64,000 bases of DNA from Mangifera indica (lineage: Eukaryota; Streptophyta; Magnoliopsida; Sapindales; Anacardiaceae), in the NCBI RefSeq assembly GCF_011075055.1, contig NC_058140.1:7107488-7171487 (forward strand). Direction: 5' to 3'. Below the pieces are notes generated by a model. It ran no database searches. It was given only the letters and a program-made list of their open reading frames with translations, and was not told where the DNA came from. This document shows positions 1-12,094 of the stretch, piece after piece. How positions within the stretch are numbered: position 1 is the first letter of the stretch; every line of letters begins with the position of its first letter. A program made the position numbers and the translations under genes.

Positions 1-199
1 AAATGAGATATAATATTGTATATCAATGTTATACTAATCGAAATCATCACAAAAAGTGTCGATGGAGAAGTCATGTGAAGTGATCCATCGTCACCGACAT
101 CCTGTATCAGTATTAGCAATTAATATTAATTAATCAAAGAGTTGTATTTATCGGGATTAACATATGTATAATCAAAGAATTCAGATATAACATTTATTT

Positions 200-2130
200 C
201 AAAAGAACGTTACAATTACCTGAACCATCGTAGAAGGTGCCATTGAAAAGACCTCATGCGATGATATATAATCGCCAATATCAAGAGTCAATATAAGATA
301 TTCTCGGGATGGTCTCTTATCAAACAACTGACGTTGTAATAATTTTAACAGATTAAAATTTATTTCAAAAGTATCATTCTTAATATACTCGAAGCAATTA
401 GCATTCACATCGACAACAGGTGGAAACGAGAATGTTAGAGCCTCTGTCGATAGCTGTCACCATCGTCTCGAGAATACTGTAATAGCATGTACAATTATTA
501 TAAGGTTTATATGATTGCGTATATAAATAGATGAAATTTCTAGTAAAGTATTAACTTTTTTACCTATCTGACAGTATTTGTATGGTGATGAGATCGTCCA
601 ACCTCCGTACGAGTCGTCGTATCCACTATACGACTCAGTCTATCCTTCATAAGAGTCATCCTACCCCCAATGCGACTAAACCTATCCTCCATCTTAGCCT
701 CCAACCCAATAAGTCGATCTAAGATAAGATTTTCCCATCGAGCCAATGCAACATTGAAGTGATGAATGGAGAAATCTGGTCCAGTGACAGGAGGATCATC
801 CGATATGTGCTCAGTGGTAGGGGGCATAGACACGAGATCCAGTGATATGCGCTCCTCGACAAGGGTCATACAGAGTCATTAATCGAGCAAGAGTCGGTAG
901 GAAGGGGCTGAACATAAGCGTCAATAGAAGGAGGAACAACGATCGGAGAACTAATGTCAAGAGGACTCGATGATGCATCTCCTGACGCTGAAGAAGATCG
1001 ACTATCCGACACCCTTGTATATCGGACGATATCCTCATACCAGTCTGTATCTCTCTCAACCAGAGATAAATCTATCGAAAAATTAACATCATTTTGCAAA
1101 ATATTTATTTTCAGTACTTTTTATTGTTATATTTTATATATAGGTTAATGCTTAATAAAGTAGTACTTATTGTATCTCCAATGAAGATAGTTGAGATAGA
1201 ATCTCATCCCGGAATGTCCTTTGTGTGCCATCTCAACATCCAGGCTGCTTCTACAATCGACGACATATCTGCCCATCGATATAACGAGTCCAACGTCTCA
1301 TATATCCAAAACTACAATATCAACATAAATCGGTTATTGTATATATTTACAATCATATTAAACTAATTTTATTTTAAATACAAATTTTTTGTTTAAATTA
1401 ATAAATACTATAACTACCTGAAATGCTAATGGAAATCTCATGATGTCATACTGCTTAAGCTGATTTTCCTTTTTCTTTTTCAGGCCGGAATCTATAGAAA
1501 TTCGGGAGATATTATCGCATATAGAGCGATATGTCATCTGCCACACTCGTACTCCCCATGGGTATACATTAAACCCATCAAGATGATCAACTAATTATAA
1601 TATCTTCTGGAGAATTGTTTTCCTCAAATCACTCCCTAACAACCCCATGTGAAGATAAAGCAATAATGCTAACTTCACTGCATCAGTGTTATCCTCCCCC
1701 TATGATCTCTGCTAGAAAACACGTCTCAGATTAACATATGTAACTGATTTACACCCATGAAAATGTATCTGGGGGATCTGCTCTGTGGCCTTCGATGAAA
1801 TATAGAGGTCGATATCTACCATATGACTAAATCAAAGGCCTGTCATAATAGCAAATCATATGCATTGAATCTGACATTCATATCATTAACTCAAAACCAT
1901 AACTCTTCTCACGAGGTCACCTTATTTACCACTTGAAGGATGAAAGAATATATTAGAACCCCACTAAATCGACTATCCTTCAAGTCCAGGAAGTGTCCAA
2001 AACAGGTACATCGAAAAATTTGTAATTGCCTCTCTGTTAATAATTTTTTTATCACGACTCCCACATCTCTATATCCACGTGTAGTAACTTGAGCCTTGAA
2101 GTGTTTTTCGGGAGGAAATCGCATTTCATC
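200..2130 (-). pseudogene. ULP-like (DUF1985) gene remnant, N-terminal part, MULE-associated
   Basis: Read on the minus strand, 2124 down to about 1200 gives the landmarks of the plant DUF1985 domain in order. They are CFGHFLDLKDSRFSG (about 2010-1960), an ELWF-x-VN-like block (about 1890), DAVKLALLLYLHMGLLGSD (about 1690-1630) and FNVYPWGVRVWQMTY (about 1575-1530). The next blocks are RFPLAFQ (1420) and FWIYETLDSLYR (1311 down). A GT donor after 1418 and an AG acceptor before 1311 join AFQ to FWIYE in phase, so the intron is well supported. Further down are a Ser/Asp-rich linker (about 1060-880), a helical stretch with LEAKMEDRFSRI (about 690) and a short open stretch at 410-200. Stops and frame breaks make it a decayed copy. 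In this family DUF1985 precedes a C48 (Ulp1) protease domain, which would lie to the left outside the window. A second copy with its protease lies at 33.0-36.2 kb. Confidence 0.66.
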
Positions 2131-2384
2131 CTTGCCTTCGTCCCTTTTCCTCTTTTGTCCAGCTCCCTGTACGAAAATTAAATTACAATTATATTCAATT
2201 TATATCAAATTTATATTATAAATTATTCAATTTTATATAGTGGCCTTATTCGAAAAAATAGATATCAAATTCGAATTCTATACGTTAAAAAACCTTAAGA
2301 TGGATAAAATTTCAATTTGCCTCTCATATGAAAAATATCAAGCAAGCCCTAAAATTATATATAATCGCTTCTACCCCCGTAATT

Positions 2385-2716
2385 CTAACCACACGAAATC
2401 GCGTGGCAGATAATTCTAAAAAATCGCATTTTGCCCCCACCACGCGAATTCGCGTGTCACCCACAAGAATTCGTGCGTCAACCGCACCAATTCGGGGGGT
2501 TGACCGTAATTTCGCGTGTCAACCAACTTTTCCAATTTATACTCTGCCCCAACACATGATGAAAAAACGTAGTTTCACCCCTAACCACACGATATGTGTA
2601 GTCCACGAAATTTGAAAAGTGCAAAAAACCACCCCGTCTTCAACAATTGTCACCACACGAATTCGTGTGGTCACTACGCCATTCGCTTGGTGACTTTCGA
2701 ATTCGTGTGACCACAT
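2385..2716. repeat. Array of imperfect CACG..GAATTC..CGTG palindromes
   Basis: About nine short imperfect dyads lie within 330 bp. Most centre on GAATTC or a close variant flanked by CACG and CGTG, for example CACGCGAATTCGCGTG near 2441 and CACACGAATTCGTGTG near 2653. Degenerate units include CACACGAAATCGCGTG, CACAAGAATTCGTGCG and CGCCATTCGCTTGGTG. Open frames across it (2328-2615 plus, 2537-2764 minus) translate to the recurring TTRIRV and reflect the repeat, not a gene. It lies upstream of the DUF1985 pseudogene on minus and is probably part of that element's 5' region. Function unknown. Confidence 0.7.
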
Positions 2717-3680
2717 TTCACCTCCCCAACTTCGTTTTTCAAACTCCATTTCAACAACAATCAACTCTACACCTAATCTAACACAAAAGCCCTAAGATAA
2801 TTTATCAAAATCACGTAAAAATCAAGCATTTTCTTTCAAAATTTCAAATCGGAACCCTAACGTTGAACACCCAAAGTTCACTCAAATCGCTCAAATCGTG
2901 AACCGAAATGCATAAAGAGATGACAAGAGTTGTTTTACTAACCTTTTTGTCCATCTTCGTGGTGGGAAACGTCATAAAAATCGTTGGATAAAATCGGAGT
3001 TGTCGAGTGCGTGAAAACGTGAATTCAAAATTTTTGTTTTCGTGTGTTTGGTGGTGATGCGCGTGGTTATGGCCGATTTTGATTGAAGGGGCATTTTCAT
3101 CTCTTCACAATTTTGGGGTAGTTTTGTTTAATGATAAAATACAGGGGTAATTTTGTTTTATCCTCTTATCTTTTGGACAATTATTTTAATTTCCCGAAAA
3201 ATAATTCAACCGGCCTAATGAGGCAACGTGGTAGTGTTGAAAGCAAATTGCTTATGTCACCTTGCCATTAAAGCTCAGATGACACACTAAATTACTAATC
3301 TAATTATTTCTTAATTTATATTAAAACAAATGGACCTATAAAATAATAAAAATTGAAAACGCAAGAAGAGACAAGGGTGCACATCTCTGCTAAAGAACAA
3401 GTAGTATTGCTTTTATTTATGAATGAAGTCAGAATTGCACGTGACATATCATAACAAATCTTACCCTTACCATTTTAGACAAACAAGTATGGGGATTGAG
3501 GAATCTTTCTTTAAATTTGATAATATATATATATATACGCCCAAACGCAAACCATTCAAATCAAATTTATACACAAACACAACATCTATAATAATTTTAT
3601 TATTCCATTAATTAACCCCACTTAAACATGTAACAATCATAAAAATAATTTATTTAATAGCTATCCTCTTGCACATCTTC
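2717..3680. other. No gene: leader of the ULP-like element and downstream DNA of the ZF-HD gene
   Basis: From 2717 to about 3190 the minus strand looks like the AT-rich, stop-filled 5' leader of the ULP-like element. I could not find its terminal inverted repeat. From about 3200 to 3680 is the 3' flank of the ZF-HD gene on minus. TTTATT at 3649-3654 is an AATAAA polyadenylation hexamer on the minus strand, 27 bp beyond the stop codon. Nothing else codes here. Confidence 0.5.
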
Positions 3681-4565
3681 CTATCTGGGAGAAACATTTT
3701 CTTCACAATGATTGTTTCTGTTTTCTGCATAACCGTTAACACAAATCTCACTCTTGTTGTTAATTTCAGCCCTCAGATCCAACCGTTTCTTCCCAAAAGC
3801 CTGTTTGTTATTGTGCATCCACACCTTGAACACACGTCTACTCACACCAACCTCACTGCAAAATTCCTGCGTTGATCGTTCTTCCCCTCTGTTCATCCTC
3901 CACCCCAGTTTCTCCGCAAAAGAAACCATCTTTTCCTTCTGCTCTTTAGAAAACTTGGTTCTTGATCTCTTTCTTCCACTTGGGTTAACGTTTTCCATTT
4001 TTAGATTGAACCCCTGGTGGTAAGGGTAGTGATCATTGGACGGCCCGGAGTAGGCCGTGGTCAGAGCCAAGAGCATGTGTTGTGAGGATGAGTAGAAAGA
4101 ACAAGGAGCAGGTGATGTCACTTGCTGTTGAGGTAAGTTTGTGTCCGGACTCGGCTCCGTGCTAGGGTCTGTGCTGGGACTTAAGCTCCTAGGAAGAGCA
4201 GCGGCTGATGCTGGAGGAGGCGGCGGTGGAAGTAACGAGTGGGAGAAAGTGGGATCAAAAGTGTGACGGCGGTGGAAGTTGCGGTGGCAGCCACAGGCGG
4301 CACATTTGAGGGAAGTGGGATCGGTGGAGTTAGCAGTAGGAGATGGCATGAACTCGCCACAACCATCAAGAGCGTGACCACCTAAACATGCAGCATGGTT
4401 TTTAAGACATTGTGTGTAAGAAACCACCATTTGAGGTTGAGGTTGAGGAAATGAGGTGTTGGTGAAAGATAAAGACTTGGATGGTGGGGACTGATGAGTT
4501 TCTGTATCTGGGTTTGGGATTGAAATGATGTTGTTGTTGTTGACGATGTTATCAGTTAAGTCCAT
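3681..4565 (-). CDS. ZHD11-like: Zinc-finger homeodomain (ZF-HD) transcription factor, ZHD9/10/11 type
   Basis: Intact single-exon frame of 294 residues. The ZF-HD dimerisation zinc finger covers residues about 48-101. It starts at YTQCLKNHAACLGGHALDGC, continues to GEFMPSP, and ends with CAACGCHRNFHRR, carrying the family's Cys/His ligands. A Pro/Ser-rich linker with a PPPPPP run follows (about 110-160). The plant ZF-HD homeodomain covers about 197-260, from GRKRSRTKFSKEQKEKM to the recognition helix VFKVWMHNNKQAFGKK. Family members are nuclear DNA-binding proteins that dimerise through the zinc finger, and Arabidopsis ZFHD1 binds the ERD1 promoter in the stress response. A single exon and this length fit the family. 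The start at 4565 is preferred because the MDLT..SLSFTN leader resembles the ZHD9/10/11 group; M46 is a weaker alternative. The paralogue number is inferred from the leader and from the CLE45 gene nearby, and is less sure than the family. Confidence 0.95.
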   Translation of the reverse strand: MDLTDNIVNNNNIISIPNPDTETHQSPPSKSLSFTNTSFPQPQPQMVVSYTQCLKNHAACLGGHALDGCGEFMPSPTANSTDPTSLKCAACGCHRNFHRRHTFDPTFSHSLLPPPPPPASAAALPRSLSPSTDPSTEPSPDTNLPQQQVTSPAPCSFYSSSQHMLLALTTAYSGPSNDHYPYHQGFNLKMENVNPSGRKRSRTKFSKEQKEKMVSFAEKLGWRMNRGEERSTQEFCSEVGVSRRVFKVWMHNNKQAFGKKRLDLRAEINNKSEICVNGYAENRNNHCEENVSPR

Positions 4566-5311
4566 GGTTTATTTAAGTGGAGACTTATCTTGAATTGGAG
4601 ACAAATGAAACAAAAGAATGCCACATCTCCTCAAGTGAAATACTCATCTCAAAATGTGGTTGGGTTTTTAGCAGTAAAAATTATCACTCAAGTGAAGGGA
4701 ATTTAGGACACATGTTGACATTTTTTTTCATAATTTAAAGATTTAAAACACAGATGTTAATAGAAAATGAAGAAATTAGATTTCAACAGTGTTGGAGATA
4801 ATCAATAAAGACAGCTAAGCTTAAATTTTAAGTGAAATAAACATGTTGGAATCACAAATTCTAAGCCCCAATTGCCTGACAACCAGTTAACTTATTCTTA
4901 CAGGAACCCAAAATGAGCAAAAATTTACATTTTGGTCCACTTTTACTTTTAGTAAACTTTCTCCACGTGGTGTAAACAATTAGCTGTAGTGGAATGCGGC
5001 GACACGCCATGTTTTTTCTCCTAATTTTATAATATTTTGTGTTCGTTAAATTTTAATTAAGCGAATGAGTAGATTGAAAGAAAAGGGATAAAAAGAGTAC
5101 TCATAAACTTTTTTTAATTTTCACATTAGGGTACTTGGATTATCCCTTTCATTTAACAAACTTTACCGTGATCCATTAATTGAGACAACTTTTATTATTT
5201 ACGAATCAAAACACCTTTCATTTTGATATCTTTTTAATATTTGTTAAAATTATATTACAAGAATATATACAATTTTTGGTAAATTTAATAGATGAATTCT
5301 CAAAAACCACA

Positions 5312-5313
<2 letters not shown>
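4566..5313 (-). promoter_or_regulatory. Upstream region of the ZF-HD gene
   Basis: No gene is visible. It should hold the 5' UTR and promoter of the minus-strand ZF-HD gene. A palindromic CACGTG G-box core lies near 4974 (about 410 bp upstream of the start codon), and two TCAAGTGAA direct repeats lie near 4631 and 4689. I see no convincing TATA box, so no transcription start is assigned. Regulation by G-box factors is inference. Confidence 0.4.

Positions 5314-5356
<43 letters not shown>
5314..5356. repeat. (TA)n microsatellite
   Basis: A perfect alternating TA run of about 43 bp. The small open frame crossing it, with an IYIYIY run, is an artefact of the repeat. Confidence 0.95.
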
Positions 5357-5359
<3 letters not shown>

Positions 5360-5799
5360 CCAATTCATAATATAGTATTTTTGTTGGAGATGTGATATTT
5401 TGGGTTAAATGACTATTTTTCAACCGAACATAAATGGAAAGACAATTTTTAAGTATAAAAGCTTCATTTATCCACATATCATCTATTTTTAGTTAATAAA
5501 AATTATTATTTGAAAGAGCCAAAACGTTATTTTACTCCAACACTATTAATTTCTTTAAAAAATTATTATATAAGCCTTTCTTTTCTCCATCTTCACCATT
5601 ACTACCATCACTATCTTCAACTTTTATCACTTCATAACCATCGTTAGCCTTTTTTAGAGGAGAAATAACTTGCGCAATGTTTGAACTTTTTAAGAGCTTG
5701 ATCAAGTTGTTGTTTTGACAAAACTAATACAGTATTAAAATTTTTATAACAAAATTCTAAGTTTAAATCTCTACTACATTTGTGAAATCCTCTAATTAA
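5357..5799. other. No gene seen
   Basis: AT-rich DNA between the TA microsatellite and the first gypsy LTR fragment. I see no coding sequence, RNA gene or clear element end. Confidence 0.4.
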
Positions 5800-6478
5800 T
5801 TACGTACATGCATTGTGACATGATTCTTGATTGTGTGATGATTTGTTACATATTTATACGCATGTATAAGTGCCTAAATCCGAGAATGTTAAAGTATATC
5901 ACATGTAATGATTTTTATATTGGTTGTTCAGATGTTACTGATTGTTATGGTGCAAGAAAAGGGATTATATTGATTTTATATGAGTTTAACTTGTTTACAT
6001 GTCTGGTTATGATGATCACATGCTTAGAAGGTAGTTTACATGATGATGTGCATTCGGCTTAATGAAGTTCATTAGAAAGATTGGTTTTCTTGGTATGTGT
6101 TGTGTAATGGGTGATTATGTATGAGATATTTGTTGCTTAAGGGGTGAAATATGTCAGACCAAGTATGTGAACGCATGAAACCAGGTTTGGAACAACAAAA
6201 TTAAGGTTCTCGATTAGCCTTCTGGGAGCATCAAATGGTCATGTGGTATAGGATACACGCTCGTGTACACAAGCCTCAAATTTCTAGCTAGGTTTCCTCG
6301 ACATTCCAACGACCATTGGACATCATCCACCGAATAGTAGTAATCTATTAAATGTGAGCATTATTTACATAGCCTTAGCACGGTTAAATAAGATAAGAAT
6401 TTATCAAATTACTCTTGTGAATAGGCATAGTTGAGATGAAATTAGCCAAAAGTAGTTAGCAAACAATTGAAGGATACA
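5800..6478 (+). mobile_element. Ty3/gypsy LTR fragment (+), truncated by the next element
   Basis: Collinear with 13545-14130 in the complete plus-strand LTR at 13055-15314. Both share blocks such as GCATGTATAAGTGCCTAAATC, GAAGTTCATTAGAAAGATTGG and CATAGTTGAGATGAAATTAG. The match stops at 6478 (GAAGGATACA), exactly where the minus-strand LTR begins, so the minus element was probably inserted into this older LTR. The open frame at 5808-6062 is not conserved in the other copy and is not a gene. Confidence 0.75.
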
Positions 6479-9285
6479 TATAACACCCCTTCCAAAAATA
6501 CTACCTTTTGAAGAAAAGTGTTACTAAATTAACTATAAGAGCATATCATTTAATAAAATTCATAAGAGATAATAAAAATTTGAATAAAACTACTTTGTTA
6601 AAGCTGTTAAAAGGTATTAAAATATCCTTATGATAAATGAATAATGTTGGAAAACATCAAAAGATGTAAAATGTAAAATGTAGCCATAACTCATATATAA
6701 TATAGTATGAATCTATCAAATAAAGCAAACATAGTAAAACTATAAATGACAAAATTACCCTCGTCGTTCTACGCCCTCTGGCTGCCACTTGTCCAATAGT
6801 TGTCAAATCCCCTATAACTACACAAATAAATGTAAGGGAGTGAGTGATAAACACCTAGTAAGTAGAAGACTCTAAATAGTATATTTTTCTAAATTTCCCC
6901 AAAATGCCCTTGACCCTAACTCTATCATTTAGAGTTGGCATCAAATTTCTTACTAAATAATGACGGGTCCTAGTAACTGAATTGGTGCTCATATCTTAAG
7001 TTCGGATCCACTAGGTTATATATCTTACTTTCGAGTTGAACTATGTCCCTACTAAGTCACTAAGGAACCACCCCTCAACATTCCTATCTGATGTGATGCT
7101 ACTAAACTTGGTGGGAGCATCTAAATCAGGATGATAACTACAACTGAGTCTATCGGTCTAAACTGAATACAAGGATTTGACACCCATGTGAGTTATTACT
7201 TCCCAACTTAACTACACTTTAACCAAGCTTTACTGCTAGCATTACCCTACTATGGGTCCAACGTTAGAATAACTTCTCACGATACCTCTTGTAACTATCC
7301 TAGAATGACTAGCATGTTTCAGTTTCCACCCTACAACTGGTTCATGCCTCTAAATACTTTTACTAGTTGGCACGTGAAGCATTACTGTATACCTTGAGGC
7401 TTAATTTATCTTTAAGGATGACCTTTCTCTTTTTAACCTAGTTTTTGAGTCAAATTATTTTTTTGCCTTTTTTTACATAAGTGTGTATGTTGCCTACACA
7501 CAAGCATGTGTTTAGTTACTATTCACACTCACTCTTCCTTCCCCCAAGGTCATAACTTATATCATACTATTCATGGGCACATAGATGTGTATCCTCCTTT
7601 ACACCCCTACGTATCCTTCAACTAAAATACTCTAAATCTTTCTTCCTATTCCTAACTTGACCACACATCTTTGCAAAGGTAAATTGATCACTCTACTTAT
7701 TTGCTTAACTGTAATGTTACTAATTATGGAAACTCTACACCTTTTAGATAACCGTTAATTGGTCAGTGACGTCTAGTGTTCATCAAAACATTGAGAAAAC
7801 TTGCCCTAGAGTCTTGAGGTTGTGCATACGAGCATGTGTCCTATACCACACGACTATGTGTCAACTCTAAAATTTAGAAACAGGACTAGAAAAGCACCTA
7901 CTTGGTTTCTACGAGTCTTTCACACAACCAGGCAAATACCAATATCAAGAACATCGCCTTTACCATAACACGTCATGCCATAAAGATTAAAAGATCAAAC
8001 CACAATTTATTTAAGGTTCCTTAAGACGTTTTTATCTTTCTTTACACATAGATGATGCAAGCTAACTCTTATATTCAAATTACTAGGCATTAATCCTATT
8101 CTAGTATGCTTTAAAATCATCATAAGACCTCCTCCATGTTGATGCTCATGCAAACAACAATGGAACTTGATCAACTCAACACTATAATGCATGTACATAA
8201 ATAATCTCAGTATAAAACTCTTCTAACACAAATCTTTCTTATTAAAGCATTTCATATCAATGAACTCAAGTACATGACCATGTGTCACTAGACACATCAA
8301 TAGGCTGGGTCGGGCAAACTCTAACACGACTTATTGGGCTTAGGGATTGGGTCGAGCCCTAGGTCTGCACAGTAATAGGCATTCAGGCCAGGCTGACCCA
8401 TGAATTTTTGAAGGCCTAAACCCCGACCCTATATATATACGGACGAGCTAGCCCATTTAAACATTTTTTAAAAAAATTTAATTAAAACTTTTAAACACAA
8501 TATTTTTCAATTATCGAAGATAGTATCCTAAATATTTTATTTATAATCTCTCACTTATGATGGAGAAATATCATGGTTACATGATCAAAAATATTATAAA
8601 TATATAATATAGTATACATAAATTAACTTGCATACTGTATAATTACAAATATAAATAAAATATAAATACCATACCATTTATCTACTTGTTCTCAATATCC
8701 AAATTTTTGAATTCATTTGACATTGAATCCATTTATAATATTTAGTAATAATAAAATTGAAATGAAAGTGAAATTATAAACACAAAGAATTATTATGTAC
8801 AAATTTAGACAGTTTTTCAAAGAGAGTTGATGAAGAAAAATGAGACTAAGAATATAATAAAAGAATTGAGTTTGAGAGATTTGTAAATAAAATTGAAAAT
8901 AAAAAAATTTGGATTGGTTTATATAAAAAAATTTAAAAAATTAAAAAAAAAACTGCTACAAGAAGAAGTAACTTCTACTTATAGCATAAGCAATGAAGTA
9001 GAAGCCTTCATTTCTACCTTTATTTTTCTTTTTCATAATTTGTAAATAGTACCAGATTAGGTTGGGCTAGCCCATGGGCCTAATGTTAAAGCCCACAACC
9101 TGACCTATAGGTTAAGCCCGGTATGTTATAGTATTGGATTTGGCTTCAAATTCACGTTTTAGCATGGTCTTCATTCGACCGAGCCCAATTGAAATGTGTA
9201 TATGTCACCCAAAATATAAACTTTGACGTTTCAACTCATGTCTCAAAGTGTATACTACCATTAAGACGTACTTATAGGTGTTACA
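6479..9285 (-). mobile_element. 3' LTR of the minus-strand Ty3/gypsy element, with an internal insertion
   Basis: On minus it starts TGTAACACC (9285) right after the integrase end and finishes GTTATA (6479). These are slightly decayed TG..CA ends inside the short inverted repeat TGTAAC/GTTACA. It matches the plus-strand LTR at 13055-15314 in reverse, for instance the TAAATACTT..TAGTT and TAACTTCTCACGA blocks near 7270-7370. The excess over 2.26 kb is mainly a GGGC-rich insertion at about 8284-9190. Repeated CACG/CGTG words occur (near 7850 and 8276). No gene is present; the open frames at 6657-6854 and 8007-8198 are chance. Confidence 0.75.
8284..9190. mobile_element. GGGC-ended non-autonomous element nested in the LTR
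   Basis: The left end reads CAATAGGCTGGGTCGGGC. The right end, reversed, reads CAATTGGGCTCGGTCG. More GGGC/GCCC words sit inside both ends (GGGTCGAGCCC, TTGGGCTAGCCCATGGGCC). The middle is very AT-rich with no coding sequence. The matching plus-strand LTR lacks this block. The ends resemble GGGC-rich hAT-like MITEs, but I could not find a clear target duplication, so the class is uncertain. Confidence 0.45.
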
Positions 9286-9289
9286 ATTC

Positions 9290-11700
9290 TTTTTTTCTTA
9301 ATAGGATATCAACCCTAGAATCTACTAAAAATAACTCGGGATGCTTTTCTCTTATAGTCGACTCTATCTCCCATATAGCCTGCTTAATCTTATAATTCTT
9401 CCACAATGCTTTGACTAAGGGAATTTATTAGTTAGTCAGCTGCTTGATCCTCTTATCAAAGATCTGAACTAGTCTCTCCTCATAGCTCAAGTCCTTGGAC
9501 AACTACAGCTATTTGATTCTCAACATATGAGAGAGATCACTTATATACTTACATAATGATGACACGTAAAATACCTTATGAATGCATTTAATACTTACTG
9601 GTAATGCAAGTCTATAAGCTACCTTGTTCATTCTCTTTACTATTTCATATAAACTGATATACTTAGGAGCTAATTTACCATTTTTCCCAAACTTCGTCAT
9701 ATGCTTAAAAGGGGCTACTCTGATAAAAACTCTATCACTCACGTTGAAGTCTAAGTCTTGATGTCTTTGGTTGGTATAACTCTTTTGTTGGCATCAAACT
9801 TGTTTCATCCTTTGTCTGATCAATTACACATCCTCGATCATTTTCTGATTAAGCTCTAGCCCAAAGGACTGAGCTAAAACATTTCTCTTGCCTAACTCTT
9901 CCCAGTAAAGAGGAAAATGACATCTCCTACCATAAAGTGCTCTATAGGGCTCTATCTGAATTGTCGTCTGCTAGCTATTCTTCTAAGTGAACTCTACTAG
10001 AGGTAACATCTCAACCTAACTCGCTTTATGACCCAAACATTAAGCTCATAATATGTCTTCTAGCACTTAGTTGGTCTTCTCTGTTTGACCATCTATTTGT
10101 AGGTGGTAGGTTATGCTAAATACTAGATTGGTACCTAAAGACTAGTGCAAACTTCTTCAAAAAGTTGACACAAACCTTATGTCTTAATTTGATATGATGG
10201 TCTTAGGTAATCCATACAGTTTGAAGATCTATCTCACATACAACTTTTCCAGTTGATCTGTAGGGGTGATGTCCTTAATAGGTAGGAAATGTGTTATCTT
10301 TGTTAGCCTATCTACAATCACCAAGAGTGCATTATAACTACCTTAAGTCCTCGAGAGTCTAACTATGAAATCCATAAAGATATGTTCTTACTTATACTCA
10401 AGAATAGTCAAAGGCTAAAGTAAACCTGATGGTTTCTAGTGTTTAGCCCTAAGTTGCTAGCACGTAAGACACTTAGCAACATGCACAACTACGTCTCTTT
10501 CATGCCAAACCACTAAAAACTCCTCCTCAAATCTTGATACATCTTCATATCTCTCAAATAGATTGTGTAAAGGAAGTTGTGATCTTCTGCTATAATCTAT
10601 TGTTTGAGTTCACCTCCCAAAAGGACATATACTATATTTTTGAACTTAAGGACACCATCATTCACTCTAAATTCTAGCTTACTACCATCTGAGACTTTTT
10701 CAACTTTGTTTTTACACTAATCATCTCAATCTTAAGCTGTCTTGATGTCTTCCATTAAAATAGATTTTATCTCTAGTTATGCCAAAACCCTAGTCACTGA
10801 CTCAATCTACTCTCAGTCCAAGTCTGTCTGAACCTCCCCCTGAACCATTAACTATGACAAAAACACTTTTATGCTAAAGACATCTGCGACCATGTTAACT
10901 TTAGCTAGGTAGTATCTAATGTCATAATCGTAGTCCTTTACTAACTTGAGTCACCTCCTCTGTTGCATGTTAAGCTCTTTTTTGAGTGAAGAAGTATCTA
11001 AGACTCTTATGATCAGTATATGCATTGCATTTTACCCCATATAAGTATTGTCTCCAAATTTTCAAAGGGAACACTACTATTGCCAACTTCAAGTCATGTG
11101 CAGGGTATTTGGTCTCGAAGTCTTTTAACTGCCTTGAGGTGTATGTTATCATTTTGCCTCTTTATATCAAAACTGCCCCCAGTCCACTACGAAAAGGTCA
11201 TACTATACCCCTTCTTCAGGAAAGGCTAACACTAGAACAAAAGTCAGCCTCTTTTTTAGCACTTGGAAACTTTTCTCACATGAATCTATCCACTAGAATT
11301 GAGTTTCTTTCTTTATGAGAATTGTGAGAGGTTTAGCTCATTTAATGAATCCTTTAACAAATCGACGATAGTATTTTGCTAAGCCTAAAAAACTATGAAC
11401 TTCTTTGATTATCTTTAGCCTCTACCAATCTATTACTGCCTCGACCTTACTCGATCCGCTAATATCCCCTCTATTGATACTACATGCCCTAAGAAGGTTA
11501 CTCGATTGAGCTGAAATTCACACTTAGTTAATTTAGCATACAATTGTTTCTCTATTAACCTCTGCAGTGTAAGCCTCAAGTATTAGTCATGCTCTTTATG
11601 ACTCCTAGAATGCACCAAGATATTGTTTATGAAGACCACTATGAACTTATCTAAACAATTGTGGAATGTTCTATTTATCAAATCCATGCTTGACTTAGGT
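9290..11700 (-). pseudogene. Ty3/gypsy pol remnant: RT, RNase H, integrase
   Basis: On minus, pol domains appear in order. The RT fragment (about 11700-11330) includes CLDKFIVVFINNILVHSRS, then [14 protein letters not shown] and [11 protein letters not shown]. RNase H (about 11240-10870) includes [20 protein letters not shown] and [13 protein letters not shown]. The integrase core (about 10400-10080) includes FMDFIVRL, ISN-x-DIRFVSTF and YHLQIDGQTEKTN. The C-terminal part (about 9745-9290) includes FKHMTKFGKNGKLAPKYISL, VAYRLALPVSIKCIH and IPLVKALWKN. Integrase lies last and abuts the LTR, which defines Ty3/gypsy order. Many stops and shifts make it dead. The RT Asp-Asp pair is Asn-Asn (11622-11627 on plus). 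Upstream gag and protease are missing: homology stops near 11695. Confidence 0.88.
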
Positions 11701-12094
11701 TGTTTGACAGTAAGGATTAATTAGATCGTTTGTTTCTAATTAACTATGACTAAAGAGAGATAGGAAAGTAATTCCAACGGTGAATATTTGAAGTATGAAT
11801 AAATCTATTTGTGCATCAATGATCTGTTGTTGAGGTTCTAATAGTGGATGTTAACTTAGACCAAGGTGCATTTTCTCATTAATTTCGATAATTAATTTAA
11901 TTTGTTTCTTAGTTGTTCCTTAAATTTTATTTCGTTATAAACAAACCCCTCACCTTCCCTCCTTAATCTTATTCACATTAGCATAAAAATTAGATTAGAC
12001 ATTCTTCGTGGGATGATTTGTTACTTGCACTATCACATTATATATTTTTAGAAGTATAGGTTTTAATTTTGGTTGCCTATGATAACACATCAAT
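11701..12094. other. Unassigned spacer between the two gypsy pol remnants
   Basis: No coding sequence. The AT-rich text (near 11880-12090) looks like non-coding leader of another LTR element on plus, but I could not name it. It separates the minus-strand RT breakpoint from the plus-strand RT/RNase H breakpoint. Confidence 0.3.

Noticed and set aside
2328..2764. Open frames repeating TTRIRV on both strands
   Set aside because: A palindromic repeat reads alike on both strands; the peptide pattern is a consequence of the array, not a gene.
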